This document shows, piece by piece, positions 1 through 11,542 of a stretch of DNA of 64,000 nt. The notes beneath the pieces were generated by a model that had not been told where the DNA came from, ran no database searches, and saw only the letters and a program-made list of their open reading frames with translations. The translations under genes were made by a program, and so were the position numbers. Source of the stretch: Cordilura impudica (Eukaryota; Arthropoda; Insecta; Diptera; Scathophagidae); assembly GCA_963682025.1 (NCBI GenBank), contig OY821518.1, forward strand, positions 306,813,429-306,877,428. The letters run 5' to 3'. The stretch's first letter is position 1. Every line of letters starts with the position of its first letter.

Positions 1-960
1 CGACCTTCTTGGCCAAACTTTTAACTCTATATACTCTTTCGCAGATGACAGCAGCATTTGTCATTCATTTTCCTTTAATTGTAGGCCAAACCTCTTGGAG
101 GTTGGGGGCAAGAGGCGGACAATGAATGACACACTCAATCAAGACCTCTTAACAATCTCTGATTGGGGTAAAGCGAATAGGGTTGATTTCAATGCGCTGA
201 AGACTCAATGTTGTATGTTGACCCATAGGGCCATGGAATCAACAATGTCATCTGTATGGATGGTATAGGTATTAAGGAATCGGATACTCTTGATGTTCTG
301 GGCATGAGAATTCAATGTGATGTTCGTTGGAACGAGCATGTTTTTCAAGTGTCGAAAGAAGCATTCAAGTGTCTTGGTTTTCTAAAACGGTGTAGAAATT
401 ACTTCACTCCTTCTGATCTCCTTAAAATCTATACCACTTACATCCGACCGAAAATGGAATACAACTCCCATATATGGGCAGGGGCTTCAAAGTCTATTTT
501 GGAGCTACTGGACCGTGTGCAAAGGAGGGCGTTGGCGCACAGTAGGGTATCCAATTCTATTGATTCATTGGAACACCGTCGGAATGTGGGTTGTGTAGCA
601 CTGTTCTATAGATATTACCATGGGAAATGTTCTTCTGAGATTAGCGAACTTATTCCAAGTGCCCGAGTTTCGGTTCGCTCTACCCGCTTCACATCCGTTT
701 GTAGTCTATTGTCCAGTTGACCGCACAACGCATTACAGAGAGAATTCGTTTATCAGTCGAGCTAACCGTATGTGGAATAAACTCCCCGCAGAGGTCTTTC
801 CTGACAGTTATAATCTAATAAAATTTAAGTCAAATATCCACAAACACTACTCCCTCTCTCCTCCTTCCCATAACCTATTTTCCTGAAATCAACACAATAC
901 ACTGCATTTGTAGGGGGCATCCCCTGAGTGTTGGTTAAAAAAAAAAAAAACATTGTATAT
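1..960 (+). pseudogene. Non-LTR retrotransposon reverse transcriptase, C-terminal part, frameshifted
   Basis: This is the C-terminal half of a LINE reverse transcriptase, which copies element RNA at a nicked chromosomal target. Reading frame 2 opens at the window edge and contains FADD at 38-49, the catalytic motif C of the RT. It hits a stop near 253. The similarity then continues in frame 1 (256-720; FLKRCRNYFT, YIRPKMEYNSHIW, LDRVQRRA) and jumps back to frame 2 (620-886; NSFISRANRMWNKLP, then FKSNIHKHY near the end). So there are at least two frameshifts. The 5' part lies outside the window, and an A-run follows at 938-951. The thumb and C-terminal phrasing is that of arthropod non-LTR RTs. 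I cannot assign the clade safely. It is a dead fragment. Confidence 0.88.
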
Positions 961-1119
961 TTTAGTTTATACCTCCCGTAATTTTTATTTTTTTCTCCTA
1001 CGGTTTTTTTTTCTCAGAGTAGCTTGGTAATTGGTAACTAGTCTTATTTGATTGCACATGTAAAATTTTTTTTTTCTGTAATTTAATTGGTATTCGGAAT
1101 TAATGGCTCAGTATAGGCA

Positions 1120-1225
1120 AAAATTTTAATGTGGTATCCGTACTCAACATTGGGTGTAATATTGAGTTTATGACGCAGGTGGATGGTATCAAAAAATGCG
1201 GCACAGCCTAATTTAACACTCTTAT
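1120..1225 (+). repeat. Dispersed repeat fragment (family C end)
   Basis: The stretch with CAGGTGGATGGTATC and CACAGCCTAATTTAACACTCTTA closely matches the right end of the 36837-37258 element. It ends in a T-run instead of the usual CTTACTTGTTTTT. It is an end fragment of a short dispersed element. Confidence 0.6.
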
Positions 1226-1339
1226 TTTTTTTTTTTTTTTTTTGTAAACTTCAAAGTAAAATAAAAATAATTAGAAAAGCAACCATTCATTACTTTATGT
1301 ATTATTATTAAAGTTGTATTTTTGATCCGAAAATGACTA

Positions 1340-1500
1340 TGACTATATCAGGCCAACTCCTCTACTTTTCATCAGTTTGGTCTTTACTAAGGCCCAATAC
1401 CTCTCAATCGACCAATATTGTCAAACATTTTGAGGATTCACTTCTTTTATTACATCTCCATATTATTTGAGTTCATTCTGTTGATTCTGTGTAAATCGCA
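1340..1500 (-). pseudogene. Tc1/mariner-superfamily transposase fragment
   Basis: The minus strand reads about 30 residues: EVNPQNV, a stop, then QYWSIERYWALVKTKLMKS. This resembles the region before the last catalytic residue of Tc1/mariner/IS630-type transposases, where a 'PxNCPxxRPIExxWALVK' pattern is usual. The same pattern is visible in the relic at 12310-13140 (VKRYWILVKVELKSTKKV). No terminal repeats were found and the rest of the gene is gone. The match is short, so confidence is moderate. Confidence 0.45.
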
Positions 1501-1689
1501 AAAATATAATTAGAAAATAATTTTGTGGCATTTTGATTTTTTTTTTTTTTTTTTTGTTTGTTTTTATAATAGTATTGATTGCAGATTACTTGCAAATTTA
1601 CAAATAAATTTCGTTATTTGTATATATGTTAAAAAAATTAATGTTACACACAAATACAAACTACCTATGTAAACATTAATAGGGTAGAA

Positions 1690-2390
1690 GTGGGATCATT
1701 TGCCACTTTTTTTAATGCTGTTGTAACTAAACCCTATAGGTACCACGATGTGGTGAGATTATAATGAGTTTGTGCTAATGTTTGTAACTACCAAAAATGT
1801 TTGACCTAGACCCACCCATCAACTCGGAATCACTTTCTGAGTCAATTTAGCTATGTACGTCCGACCATCTACAGGTCGCAAATATATAAATTTATTTTTA
1901 TGAAATTTGGTACATGAATAAGCTTTTGAAAATTGGCTCATGTTCAGACCTAGCTTTTATTATATATATAAAGTCCAAAAAGAAATCCTGTGGCACCATT
2001 TTTAGCTATAGTTCCCATTTAAAGCTGCTTCCCGAAATTCTCTTAAATCTATAAAAAAAAAAAACAAAATATTGCATATCTCTAATAGTCCTATTAGACA
2101 TATTGCAATTAATATGCAATTTTTTTGATTTTGTATTCAGTGGTGCGTGGTAGAGCATAAGAAAGCATATATTTCTAAAAATTCACAACTACACTGTATT
2201 CTTAATCGGACCGGTTTCTGGCATATCTCTTTCTCAAATTTGATAAGTAAAGATCGGTCCATTTTTTGACCGATATGAACTTCTCATTTTCTATATCCAA
2301 TTATGACCTCAACAAAGTTGGATCTAAGAACATTTCTCGAAACTTATGGTATAGGGCATCGTATAGTCGACTTTAATTTCTTTCATGTTA
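1690..2390 (+). repeat. Dispersed repeat family A, copy 1 (interrupted)
   Basis: The copy starts near ACCCTATAGGTACCACGATGT and continues through CTACAGGTCGCAAATAT, GAAATTTGGTAC and AAAGCTGCTTCCCGA. It ends at GGTATAGGGCATCGTATAGT. The same order of blocks occurs at 60555-61417 (plus) and 22756-23405 (minus). It has no coding capacity. At about 2107-2217 an unrelated block is inserted that recurs at 48111-48220. Confidence 0.75.
2107..2217 (+). repeat. Repeat D copy, inserted in family A
   Basis: This block, with AATTAATATGCAA, GGTGCGTGGTAG, AGAAAGCATATA and GACCGGTTTCT, recurs at 48111-48220. It interrupts family A copy 1, since the uninterrupted copy near 61080-61200 lacks it. The ACCGGTTTC phrase, with TTCATCAG nearby in the other copy, recalls ends of Penelope-like elements, but that assignment is a guess. 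Confidence 0.55.
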
Positions 2391-3530
2391 TTTCTTTATT
2401 TCGCAGCAACCTGAACAACACAAAAGCATGTCTTTCCGCCATCACATATCAAATTGTTAAAGATGGAGGTGTAAATGATGATCGGTAACAAATAATTGCT
2501 TGTTACAATTGATTAGCTTTCTTAAATTTAGAAATAGGTCTCAGTCGCGGTCACGGGGCTAGATCTAAATCGTTTTAAGGAAATCATAGATAATTAGGGG
2601 CAATGAATACTCCCCCTTTCTACCCTACATTGTACATGAATATGATATTTTTATGTAGACATTTTCCAATTAGTGTGTAATTTTTTAAGTTTAGTTAAAA
2701 AGGGGATGCTGTGATGTTCCATGTGCTGTCGGCAAATGTAGTGGGTGTTAAACAAGTTGCTGTGATATCTATTACATATTCTCGGTATTTAATTTACAAT
2801 TAACGTATGTTTATGTATACTGGCTATTCGGTAAATTAGTCTGTGAGTGATGGTGTTCTGTGGTGTACCGCACCACTTAACTTCTACAATAATAATTCAG
2901 GTGGGTTTATTTTGTAAGATGGTTGCCTAGCAGCAAAGGGATCGATGATAGAAGCTTTTGCTGGGTAAATGACTGGCTGCTTAACATTATTGAGTTACTT
3001 ATTTGCCCGAAATTGCTGCATGTTTTCGTATAAAACCTTCAAGTGTTGTTGTGTTGTGAGTAATGGGGGTGTTGAGGTAGCAACAATCATCTTGAAAGCA
3101 TACACATAATACCCAATTAGCTGGATTTACGTGCGCATGTTACTAAAACCCCAGAATAATTTAATACACACGCGTTGGTTTGCTGCAATGCTTTTTTAGT
3201 CCTTTTTATTTTCGTCACTCATTCATCTTTTTCCAATCAAGCCATAAACCAATATTTAGGCATTTAAATCTCATCCTCATAATGGACAATTTAACATTAT
3301 ACCTAATAACACAGACTGGATGGTTGGTTGACTAAATACTTCGTTAGTTGGTTTAGGTTTGTTGGCCTAAAGCTTATTAGGCTACTCCATTATAAAGAAG
3401 CATTGGTTACTTGTTAATTTGTGTTCGTATGCATGCTGGTATTTAGCTTGTTAGAGTTTTTTTGTAAGTTAATGATGTTGCCAGTCAGTCTCTGGCAACA
3501 GATAACTCTACCTGCTCTTGCTAACCATTT
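2391..3530. other. No gene seen
   Basis: AT-rich unique-looking sequence without an open frame, splice-bounded exon or terminal repeat that I can support. Confidence 0.5.
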
Positions 3531-3532
3531 AT

Positions 3533-3754
3533 ACCCAGCAAACAAGAGAAGAACTGTTTCCAAATGCATACAGTTTTTCTAACACATAACAAGCTCTTCT
3601 CCTGATTTGAAGTACAGTTACTGTGGACTTACATTAAGAATTTTTCTAATTTTGTATGGAATACAAAATAATAAATTTATTAAAATCTCATATAAAAACT
3701 AACGTTTATAATCATTCATGGATATCGAATAACGTATACAAATTTTTGCTGGGT
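3533..3754. mobile_element. Short MITE with CCCAGCAAA ends
   Basis: The terminal inverted repeat CCCAGCAAA / TTTGCTGGG is flanked on both sides by TA. That is the pattern expected of a Tc1/mariner-derived MITE (TA duplication). It is about 220 bp, AT-rich and non-coding. The inverted repeat is short, so chance is not excluded. A single matching half site (TTTTGCTGGGTAA) occurs near 2957. Confidence 0.5.
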
Positions 3755-3756
3755 AT

Positions 3757-4279
3757 TGAGCGCATTCTAAGAACGTTGGCAGTAGAGAGAGAACAATACA
3801 AGTGTAAAGAAACAAATATTTGAAATTACTGTCTTAATTCTTTTTTATTCTCCAAAATTGCTATATGAAAAATGGTTTAAACGATCGTTCCTTTTTGTGA
3901 CTACAGCGACGTCGTTATGTCTGTTAGATTTTTGGCTATAAAAGAGTGTGCATGTGTGCGTAACTGACTGAAATGTTTAGAAGTATCTGCTGGCTCAGCA
4001 TGACATGTCAGCCTACGTTAGGGATTTTTGTTATTTATTTGATTTTTTTTTTTCTTCTTAAAAATGAGTTGCATTAACTTTTTTATGACTATTTGTTGTT
4101 GTTTTCATTTGATTGCCTTTGTGGTAGTAATGGTGATACATTCGAATCAAGATGCTTGCATGAGAATCCCTCCAGTGAGGTTAGTTTTCGTTTTTTTTTT
4201 ATTTCTGTTAAAGAAATGAAAATATTCAATCATAAACTCCTGATGGCTATAATAAATAATACCAATAAAAACGTGTTAT
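3757..4279. other. No gene seen
   Basis: AT-rich sequence between the short MITE and the foldback element. No supported coding or RNA feature. Confidence 0.5.
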
Positions 4280-4287
4280 ATATACAT
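4280..4287. repeat. Target-site duplication, left (ATATACAT)
   Basis: The octamer is identical to 7121-7128 and flanks the TAGGGTG/CACCCTA ends. Confidence 0.9.
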
Positions 4288-7120
4288 TAGGGTGCCCCTT
4301 AATAAAAAAAAGTGTTCAAACTGTCGGTCTCACCCCCTAGAAATATGCGAATAGCAAAAAAACTGAGAAATACAAAGTTTTGGGCCAATCAAAAAACGTT
4401 TAGTCGTGGCGTGGCGCAAAGCGATTGAAAATTTCAAGTGTGTTTATATGACTTTTTTTCAGATTTTACGAAAATTTCGTTCTATAATTTAATTTTTCCG
4501 ACTAGCTGTTACATAATTCGGGATCAGTATTAAATTATCCTTTCAAAAGGCTATAAAACTTCAAAATCGTATGAAACCTCGCCAAGAAATAGCAAATGCC
4601 CCAGACCACTTTTGTGCCAAAAAAAACTTGGTCATGAAATTTGATGGCATTTTTTTCAACTTTGAGAAATTGATTAAAGCCATCATTCTTCTTTGGTCTC
4701 TATACTTATAAGTACTCAGATATGAAGTATTGTTTTATTACCACGTTGTTAACCTATTGCGCATTGAGACCGAAAATTGGAAATTTTTTGATAAAATTTT
4801 TAAAACTCCTTTTTCAAGTTTGAAAAAATTTTCTTAAACAAAATTTAAAAAAATTAATATATAACTTTAAGGTTTTATTAAATACCTGCCAGAATTTTTT
4901 TGACAAGGATTTTATTTTTGCGGATTTCGAGAAAACTTGGATTTTTGTGAAATATTCTGTAAATGTACTCTTTCTAAATACTCTGTATCAAAAATTCATC
5001 ACTTTTCTACTTTTAAATGTTATATTTTATCTTAATAGCCTAGGGTTTCGGAAAAAAATAATATGACTCCATTAACCCTTTTGGAATTGGGGTCACATAT
5101 GACCCCAAGCTAATAAAAGACAATTTATGCAAAAAATACAAATATTTGGTAAGTGCTGTCCAATTTTTAGATGCGGCGCTTAAAATGTAATAACCAAATG
5201 TATAGCAGTTTCGTTCCGAAAATTTGGGATAAATCCGAGAACATTAACCCATTATTTGCCAAAGCCAGATTTAGATTTTAAGATATTTTTAAATAAAAAT
5301 TACCGAAAACGAGTTTTTCTATTAAACCCGTTGATACCACTATTTAGAATTTAAGAAAAATAATTCGGTTAATTTTTATTTATTTAACCCTTCAGTGCTC
5401 CTGAGATCAAAATTATCCATTGTGATATATCTCTGGTGCAATTATCTGCTTATTGCTCGCGAATATAAATTAACACAACTTGGGTCATATGTCTCAAAAA
5501 TAGGACGTTTTTTGAAATTCACTTTGATTTAGTTTTGTAATTTATTCCATTAAGAGTAGTATTAATTTAATATTAACTTTTATATATATTATTATATTTG
5601 AAATTTACTTTTATTTAATAAACTATTTAAAACTGGGAAATAAAATGTTAGTAGTTTGAAAAGATGTAGGTGACATTGAAGAAATATAAAGCGACCGATT
5701 ATTAAAAATCAAAAATGTCAACCATTATAAGTAATGGCATCTTCACCGATTGACCTGAATTTTTTTTTTTTGCGTTTTTTATCAATATCCACCAAATTGG
5801 TGAGTGAGACCGCAAGATATGCAACTATTACTTTATTATATAAAGTAATTTTATAACAAAATTGATTAAAAGTTGTTTTAATATATATTCGCGAGCAATA
5901 AGCAGATAATTGCACCAGAGATATATCACAATGGATAATTTTGATCTCAAGAGCACTGAAGGGTTAAGTAAATAAAAATTAACCGAATTATTTTTCTTAA
6001 ATTATAAATAGTGGTATCAACGAGTTTAAAAGAAAAACTCGTTTTCGGTAATTTTTATTTAAAAATATCTTAAAATCCAAATCTGGCCTTGGCAAATAAT
6101 GGGTTAACGTTCTCGGATTTATCCCAAATTTGCGGAACGAAACTTCTACACATTTGGTTATTATATTTTAGGCGCCGCATCTAAAAATTGGACAGTACTT
6201 ACCAAATATTTGATTTTTTTGCATAAATTGTCTTTTATTAGCTTGGGGTCATATGTGACCCCAATTCCAAAAGGGTTAATGGAGTCATGTTATTTTTTTC
6301 CGAAACCCTAGGCTATTAAGATAAAATATAACATTTAAAAGTAAAAAAGTGATGAATTTTTGATACAAAGTATTTAGAAAGAGTACATTTACAGAATATT
6401 TCACAAAAATCCAAGTTTTCTCGAAATCCGCAAAAATAAAATCCTTGTCAAAAAAAATTCTGGCAGAGGGAATTACTTAAAAATTCACAAAGTTAATCAG
6501 CAACATGAAGTTAATAAAACCTTAAAGTAATATATTAATTTTTTTAAATTTTGTTTAAGAAAATTTTTTCAAACTTGAAAAAGGAGTTTTAAAAATTTTA
6601 TCAAAAAATTTCTAATTTTCGGTCTCAATGCGCAATAGGTTAACAACGTGGTAATAAAACAATACTTCATATCTGAGTACTTATAAGTATAGAGACCAAA
6701 AAAGAATGATGGCTTTAATCAATTTCTCAAAGTTGAAAAAAATGCCATCAAATTTCATGACCTAGTTTTTTTTGGCACAAAAGTGGTCTGGGGCATTTGC
6801 TATTTCTTGGCGAGGTTTCATACGATTTTGAAGTTTTATAGCCTTTTGAAAGGATAATTTAATACTGATCCGGAATTATGTAACACCTTGTCGGAGAAAT
6901 TAAATTATAGAACGAAATTTTCGTAAAATCTGAAAAAAAGTCATATTTTCCCCATATAAACACTTGAAATTTTCAATCGCTTTGCGCCACGACTAAACGT
7001 TTTTTGATTGGCCCAAAACTTTGTATTTCTCAGTTTTTTTGCTATTCGCATATTTCTAAGGGGTGAGACCGATAGTTTGAACACTTTTTTTTTTCCTCCA
7101 TTTAACGAAGGACCACCCTA
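4288..7120. mobile_element. 2.8-kb foldback transposon, hAT-like ends
   Basis: This is a nearly complete palindrome. The left arm (4288-5467) pairs with the right arm (5884-7120) over almost its whole length with scattered mismatches, around an unpaired core of about 415 bp. The outer ends are TAGGGTG and CACCCTA. The flanking octamer ATATACAT is identical at 4280-4287 and 7121-7128, so the element boundaries are exact. An 8-bp duplication with a TAGGG-type terminus is what hAT elements show. No transposase is encoded; the short frames inside are chance. Each arm contains the small palindrome GGGGTCACATATGACCCC (5089-5106, and a near copy at about 6245-6262). The right arm has an extra segment of about 44 bp at 6467-6510. 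Transcription through it would give a very long hairpin RNA. Confidence 0.93.
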
Positions 7121-7128
7121 ATATACAT
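7121..7128. repeat. Target-site duplication, right (ATATACAT)
   Basis: The octamer is identical to 4280-4287. Confidence 0.9.
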
Positions 7129-8140
7129 ACATATGTTTCAGGCTGAAATCACCGCATGGAGGCATATAGACATTAAATGTCAAAATCGTATTAAATGTTT
7201 TCAAGTTAAAATCAATAAAAAGGAATTACATGTGTCAAAGTTATGTACATACATAAATAAAGGTCTTGTTTGTGAGAATTTAACCAAGAATACATTTTTG
7301 TGCAAGAGAACTAAGGTAACTGATAAAATAAAATTTGCCAGACATAGTGTCTGTCGTCTTTCAAGGCCGTTTTCCGAAAGCGTTGAAAACTAATTTTCTA
7401 CATTTTCCAGCATTGATTAGAGCATTACTACGAGTATTCGGCATAAACCTGCTTGCTGTTGCTGGCAGACAACCTGACGCATTTGCTAATAACAGACGAA
7501 AACACCTGCGTCCAGTACTCTTAGTCAAACATATTTCTCAGTTTAGCATGCTGCGTACAAATTTGTAACAAAACTGCGTGACGAAAATATAACGCAAAAT
7601 CCTTATACCAGCCCTGAATGTGTATTTTTCTTCTCTTCGGCGACTGAATGTCTACTTTGAAAGGTGTGTTCTTACAGTTATCCCGCTGTTACTAGTCTTG
7701 CTATACGTACATGTGAACTAAGGTATTTTACTTTAGTAAATAATATATTATTTAATTTAAAAATATATATGTATATATATATATTTCTTTCAATAGCCAC
7801 TTTCACGTTCAGACACAATTTATACCAAATTAAATTTTTACCAAATAAAATGCGTACAACAATTTAAAAAAATATATATTTTAAAATTTACTTATCATTT
7901 TCACATAGTGCGAATTCTACTTCATTCATATATAAAAAATCAAAAATTGAACAAGTGTTAAATTCCACCTGGGTTAATCTGCACTACTTATAACAAATGT
8001 AAACAAAATACACACTGTTAGCATGTTTTATTTTTTTATTTATTTATTTTTTATTTAAATTAAATTAGTCAATGGATAAATACTTACAGACTATTATAAA
8101 AAAATTAAATAGTAAACTAAACTAAAAGCAATAATTATGA
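7129..8140. other. No recognised gene; one open frame of unknown meaning
   Basis: A 77-codon plus-strand frame at 7335-7568 (ALLRVFGINLLAVAGRQPDAF) is less AT-rich than its surroundings. It has no recognisable domain, clear splice sites or homologue here. The rest is low-complexity AT-rich DNA. Confidence 0.35.
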
Positions 8141-8149
8141 GTTTCAATA

Positions 8150-10335
8150 CATTATTAAATTATGTTTTATTACATTTCGTGGCAATGAAAAATCTATATA
8201 ACTATATAGGATTTTAAAATCGCAACACATTCTTCTGAATGGATCCGCAAGAGCATAGTTTGATTGGAAAAATTTAACATTTAGTGGTTCGAAATGCCTT
8301 ACAAAACGTTGAGGGACATTAAAACAAATTTTATTTAATAGAAATTCAGAACTGACTTCCCCTTGAATTAGATTGATCACAAACGAAACTTTCAACATGA
8401 TTCTACGATTTTTTAATGTCGGCAATTTTATTAACGCAAGCCTATCTGTGTACAAAAAACGGTAAAAATTGCTTCTGAACAGATTCAACATGTTGTTGAT
8501 GAATTTTATAATAGGGATCCCAAATTATAGAGCCATATTCCAGAATCGGTCTTATTGGAGTCGTAAGTAGCTGTTTCGTAGTATAAGGATCGACAAATTC
8601 CTTAGCCCTATGTTTGACAGCCTTGTTGCCAGTCAAGGTTACGTGTGGTACAAAACTAAGTTTTGTATCAAGTAGTATACCAAGATCAAGAAATGTATCG
8701 ACCAATTCTAGTTGGTATCCACCCAATGAATAAATAACAGTGAGGAAGTTGTTTCTGGAAAAGCGCATGCATTTACATTTTTTTAAATGAAGTTCCGATT
8801 GCATCACAAAAAGAAGTTGTTCGAATCTGATTGAATGTAGGCATGTTCAGCATATTGATTGTAGCAGTAGCAAATTTTCACATCATCAGCGTAAATTGGA
8901 ATATTACTGAAGTTTATAACTTTGAGGAGATCATTTATAAAACAAAAGAAAAAAGAATTGGTCCCAAATGGCTGCCTTGAGGAACGCCAGGTGAAATATT
9001 AAGAGCTTTTATTTTTCAATCATACCTTTGCTTTTTATCCGTGAGATATGACTTTATCCAATTTAAACTGAGAGGTGATAATCCAAGTAAATCTAACTTT
9101 AAAAGTTACAGTCGATGGTTTACCTTGTCAAATGCTTTGCTAAAATCTGTGTAAACAGCAACAGTTTATTTTCCAAGCACAAAGCCATTATTAATTAAAG
9201 TTGTAAAATGAAGCACTAATCGCACAAAGTTTGGCAATACATCTATAATTTCAAATTTCTGACTTATCTCCAGATTTGTATAGCGGGATTACAAGAATTT
9301 CTCCAGAGCTTTGGAAAGTATCCATATTTTATTGAAGCATTATACAAAAGGGCTAAAGATGAAGCACAGTTTCTCAGGAAACAGGTAGGCACGCCGTCGG
9401 CCCACAATTATATGAAACCTTAAATTTTTGAAGACTTCAGAATGTAGAAATTATCTATGGAAGGAAAACAGATAGCTTGATTTATGAAGATTTGATATGG
9501 GTATTCTTTGAAGTCGTCGTATTGATCGTTTGAATAACTACTTGCAAAAAAAATTCGCAAACATATAGCTAATAACATCATCATCACCGGATTCAAGATT
9601 ATGAAGTTTCATAGCAGATGGATAACCACTGCATTTTCTTTTCGAATTTACAAAGCTATGAAATTATTTCGGATCCCTTTTAAAATAGTTTTTAAATTTT
9701 TTTTAATAATTAATACAAAGAATTGTTGAGAATATTGTATTTCGCACGACTGACAGAGTATTTGCTATAATCATCAAGCAACCCAAATTTTTTATATATT
9801 TTATATCGCTTGTTCTTTACATTTTTAAGATTAGATAATTGTTTGTTGCTCCATGGAGGGCTAGTATGTTTATAAACATTTTCCTTTTGGTACACATTTA
9901 TCCATATAAGTGTGAATAGTTTATAAAATTTCTCGAGCATTCTATCGATTGAGTTTGAGCTGCGATCGTAAGGAAATAACAGATTGTTTCAATTGGTATT
10001 TGAAATAAGATTATTAAGTGCATCATAATAAGTTTTTTTTGAAGCAAAACATATGTTTATTAGAGCGTTCTTTAGGCTCACTATCCAAAATAAAATTATA
10101 ACTGATTTAAGTAGAGGGGTGATGAAGATCCTCATGTAGAGTTATGGGATCTGAACGAGTTACAAAGCAATCACCACGGACATTAACAAACACAAGATCT
10201 AGAAATTTGCCATTCGAATTATGAATATCTCTCACTTGGTAAAGCGAAAGGTCAAAAATTACATTCTTAAATTTATTTATCATCAGAATTTTTAGTCATA
10301 GATCACATCTTGGTGCAATGATGCCCGATTTACCC
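8150..10335 (-). pseudogene. Jockey-like LINE ORF2 relic (endonuclease and reverse transcriptase)
   Basis: Read on the minus strand, this is one decayed ORF2. The end of an endonuclease domain comes first (NSNGKFLDLVFVN, then a DLHHPST-like block near 10110-10200). The linker follows (9710-9940: PPWSNKQLSNLKNVKNK, DYSKYSVSRAKYN). Then come RT motifs: AVYTDFSKAFDKVNHR near 9130-9170, SPGVPQGSHLGPILF near 8940-8995, and the catalytic YADD at 8882-8893. The palm and thumb are at 8442-8807 (LDLGILLDTKLSF, PILEYGSIIWDPYY, VESVQKQFL), and the C-terminal region (FNVPQRF, ALADPFRRMC) is at 8144-8491. Many stops and frameshifts break it. ORF1, the 5' end and a clear poly(A) tail are not seen. The relic at 53790-54960 belongs to the same group. 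Confidence 0.88.
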
Positions 10336-10384
10336 TCTTTTGAATACCAACCTGTTCGAAATAATGACAAGCAATATTATCCTA

Positions 10385-10592
10385 AGTCTATGCAGGTAAA
10401 TGGTAAATTTTGTGAATGAGCGTGATTTCAACAGACAGACGTACATACGGTAAGACGAACAACGCTATATCGACTCGAGTTGTTATAAAGATCAAGAATA
10501 TATATTCTTCGAGAGTCGCAAATTCATTTTTCGATGCGTTAAAAACGGAATGATAAACGGATATATACCCTCTGCACAGTGGGTATAAAAAT
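10385..10592 (-). repeat. Dispersed repeat family B, copy 1
   Basis: On the minus strand it begins TTTTTATACCCACTGTGCAG and contains ATCATTCCGTTTTTAACG, GATCTTTATAACAACTCGAG and TGTCTGTTGAAATCACG. The copy at 32838-33320 has the same blocks (CCAGTGTGCAGAGGGTAT, GTCATTCCGTTTGTAA, GTCTGTCCGTCTGT). It is a short non-coding dispersed repeat. The 70-codon frame through it is a by-product. Confidence 0.75.
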
Positions 10593-10599
10593 TGGCACA

Positions 10600-11540
10600 A
10601 AGTGGTTTAAACTTCTTAATATTACAACCCTACTAGTTGTGAAAGTCATACGTACTGGTCCTATGATCTGACATTTTTACGTGGCGTTGTAGGCTGAGTA
10701 AATTGGCCGCTTGTGACCTGTCACACAAGTAATCGTAGACATGTCGCAAGGGAGCACGTAGGGAAGTAAAAACTTTATTGAGCATATGAGAATGGTTTTC
10801 GCAGTTCTTAAAATTTGTTATTAACAACATAAAATCGGATATGGAATAACAGTTATTCAATGCATTTTCTTCTCTTATTGTAAATAATAAAAAATTATAT
10901 TTACATATATTTTTTTTTTAATACGAGTAACGTATTAATTTCTTCATTTAATTTGTTTATATTTGTATCTAATGTTTATAGATAATAATATCTGTTTGAT
11001 TTAAAGCTTATAACATGGTTGTTAAAATCAAATAAACGCGCAATTATTTCATGTGCGTGTCTTTACATTCATTATAGTGACCAAACACAATATTAGACGA
11101 AAGCACATATTGTTTTATATACTAATGTTGAGGAAACTGAGGAGACTTCATTATTGGCTTTAGCGATTTTTTAGTATTGAAATAACGAATACCTTCCCAT
11201 CCATATCAAATTTTATTTCCGGTTTTTATCCAACTGCAGTCCTGCAGAAACCCTTTTCTTTATTCGCTTAAAAAAAATTAAAATATTTACTTCAAACTTC
11301 AACGCATTCTATATAGATCGCATTCACCCAGTAGAACTCTTTCAGCAATCACGAAAAAGTAATAACTCGTAACTTTCCTACATACTAATTCAAATCCCCA
11401 TTTAATTTAATGATAATGCTTTTTTTCATAAATAATACGTAAAGAACTAATTACATTTAAGAGAAACTTATGCGATATGTGCTTTTCCGGTAGGACAAAT
11501 CCAATATTAACCCACTTTTGAATCAACATACGTATGTCAT
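10600..11540. other. No gene seen
   Basis: AT-rich non-coding sequence. The 75-codon minus-strand frame at 10633-10860 has no recognisable domain. Confidence 0.45.
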
Positions 11541-11542
11541 TC

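Noticed and set aside
2303..2488. 61-codon plus-strand frame
   Set aside because: It overlaps the end of family A copy 1, and the other copies are not open.
7335..7568. 77-codon frame with GC-raised composition
   Set aside because: No domain, homologue or splice context recognised. Too weak to call a gene.
10388..10600. 70-codon frame MCQFLYPLCRGYISVYHSVF
   Set aside because: It is the familiar translation of a family B dispersed repeat, which recurs at 32838-33320 without a conserved frame.
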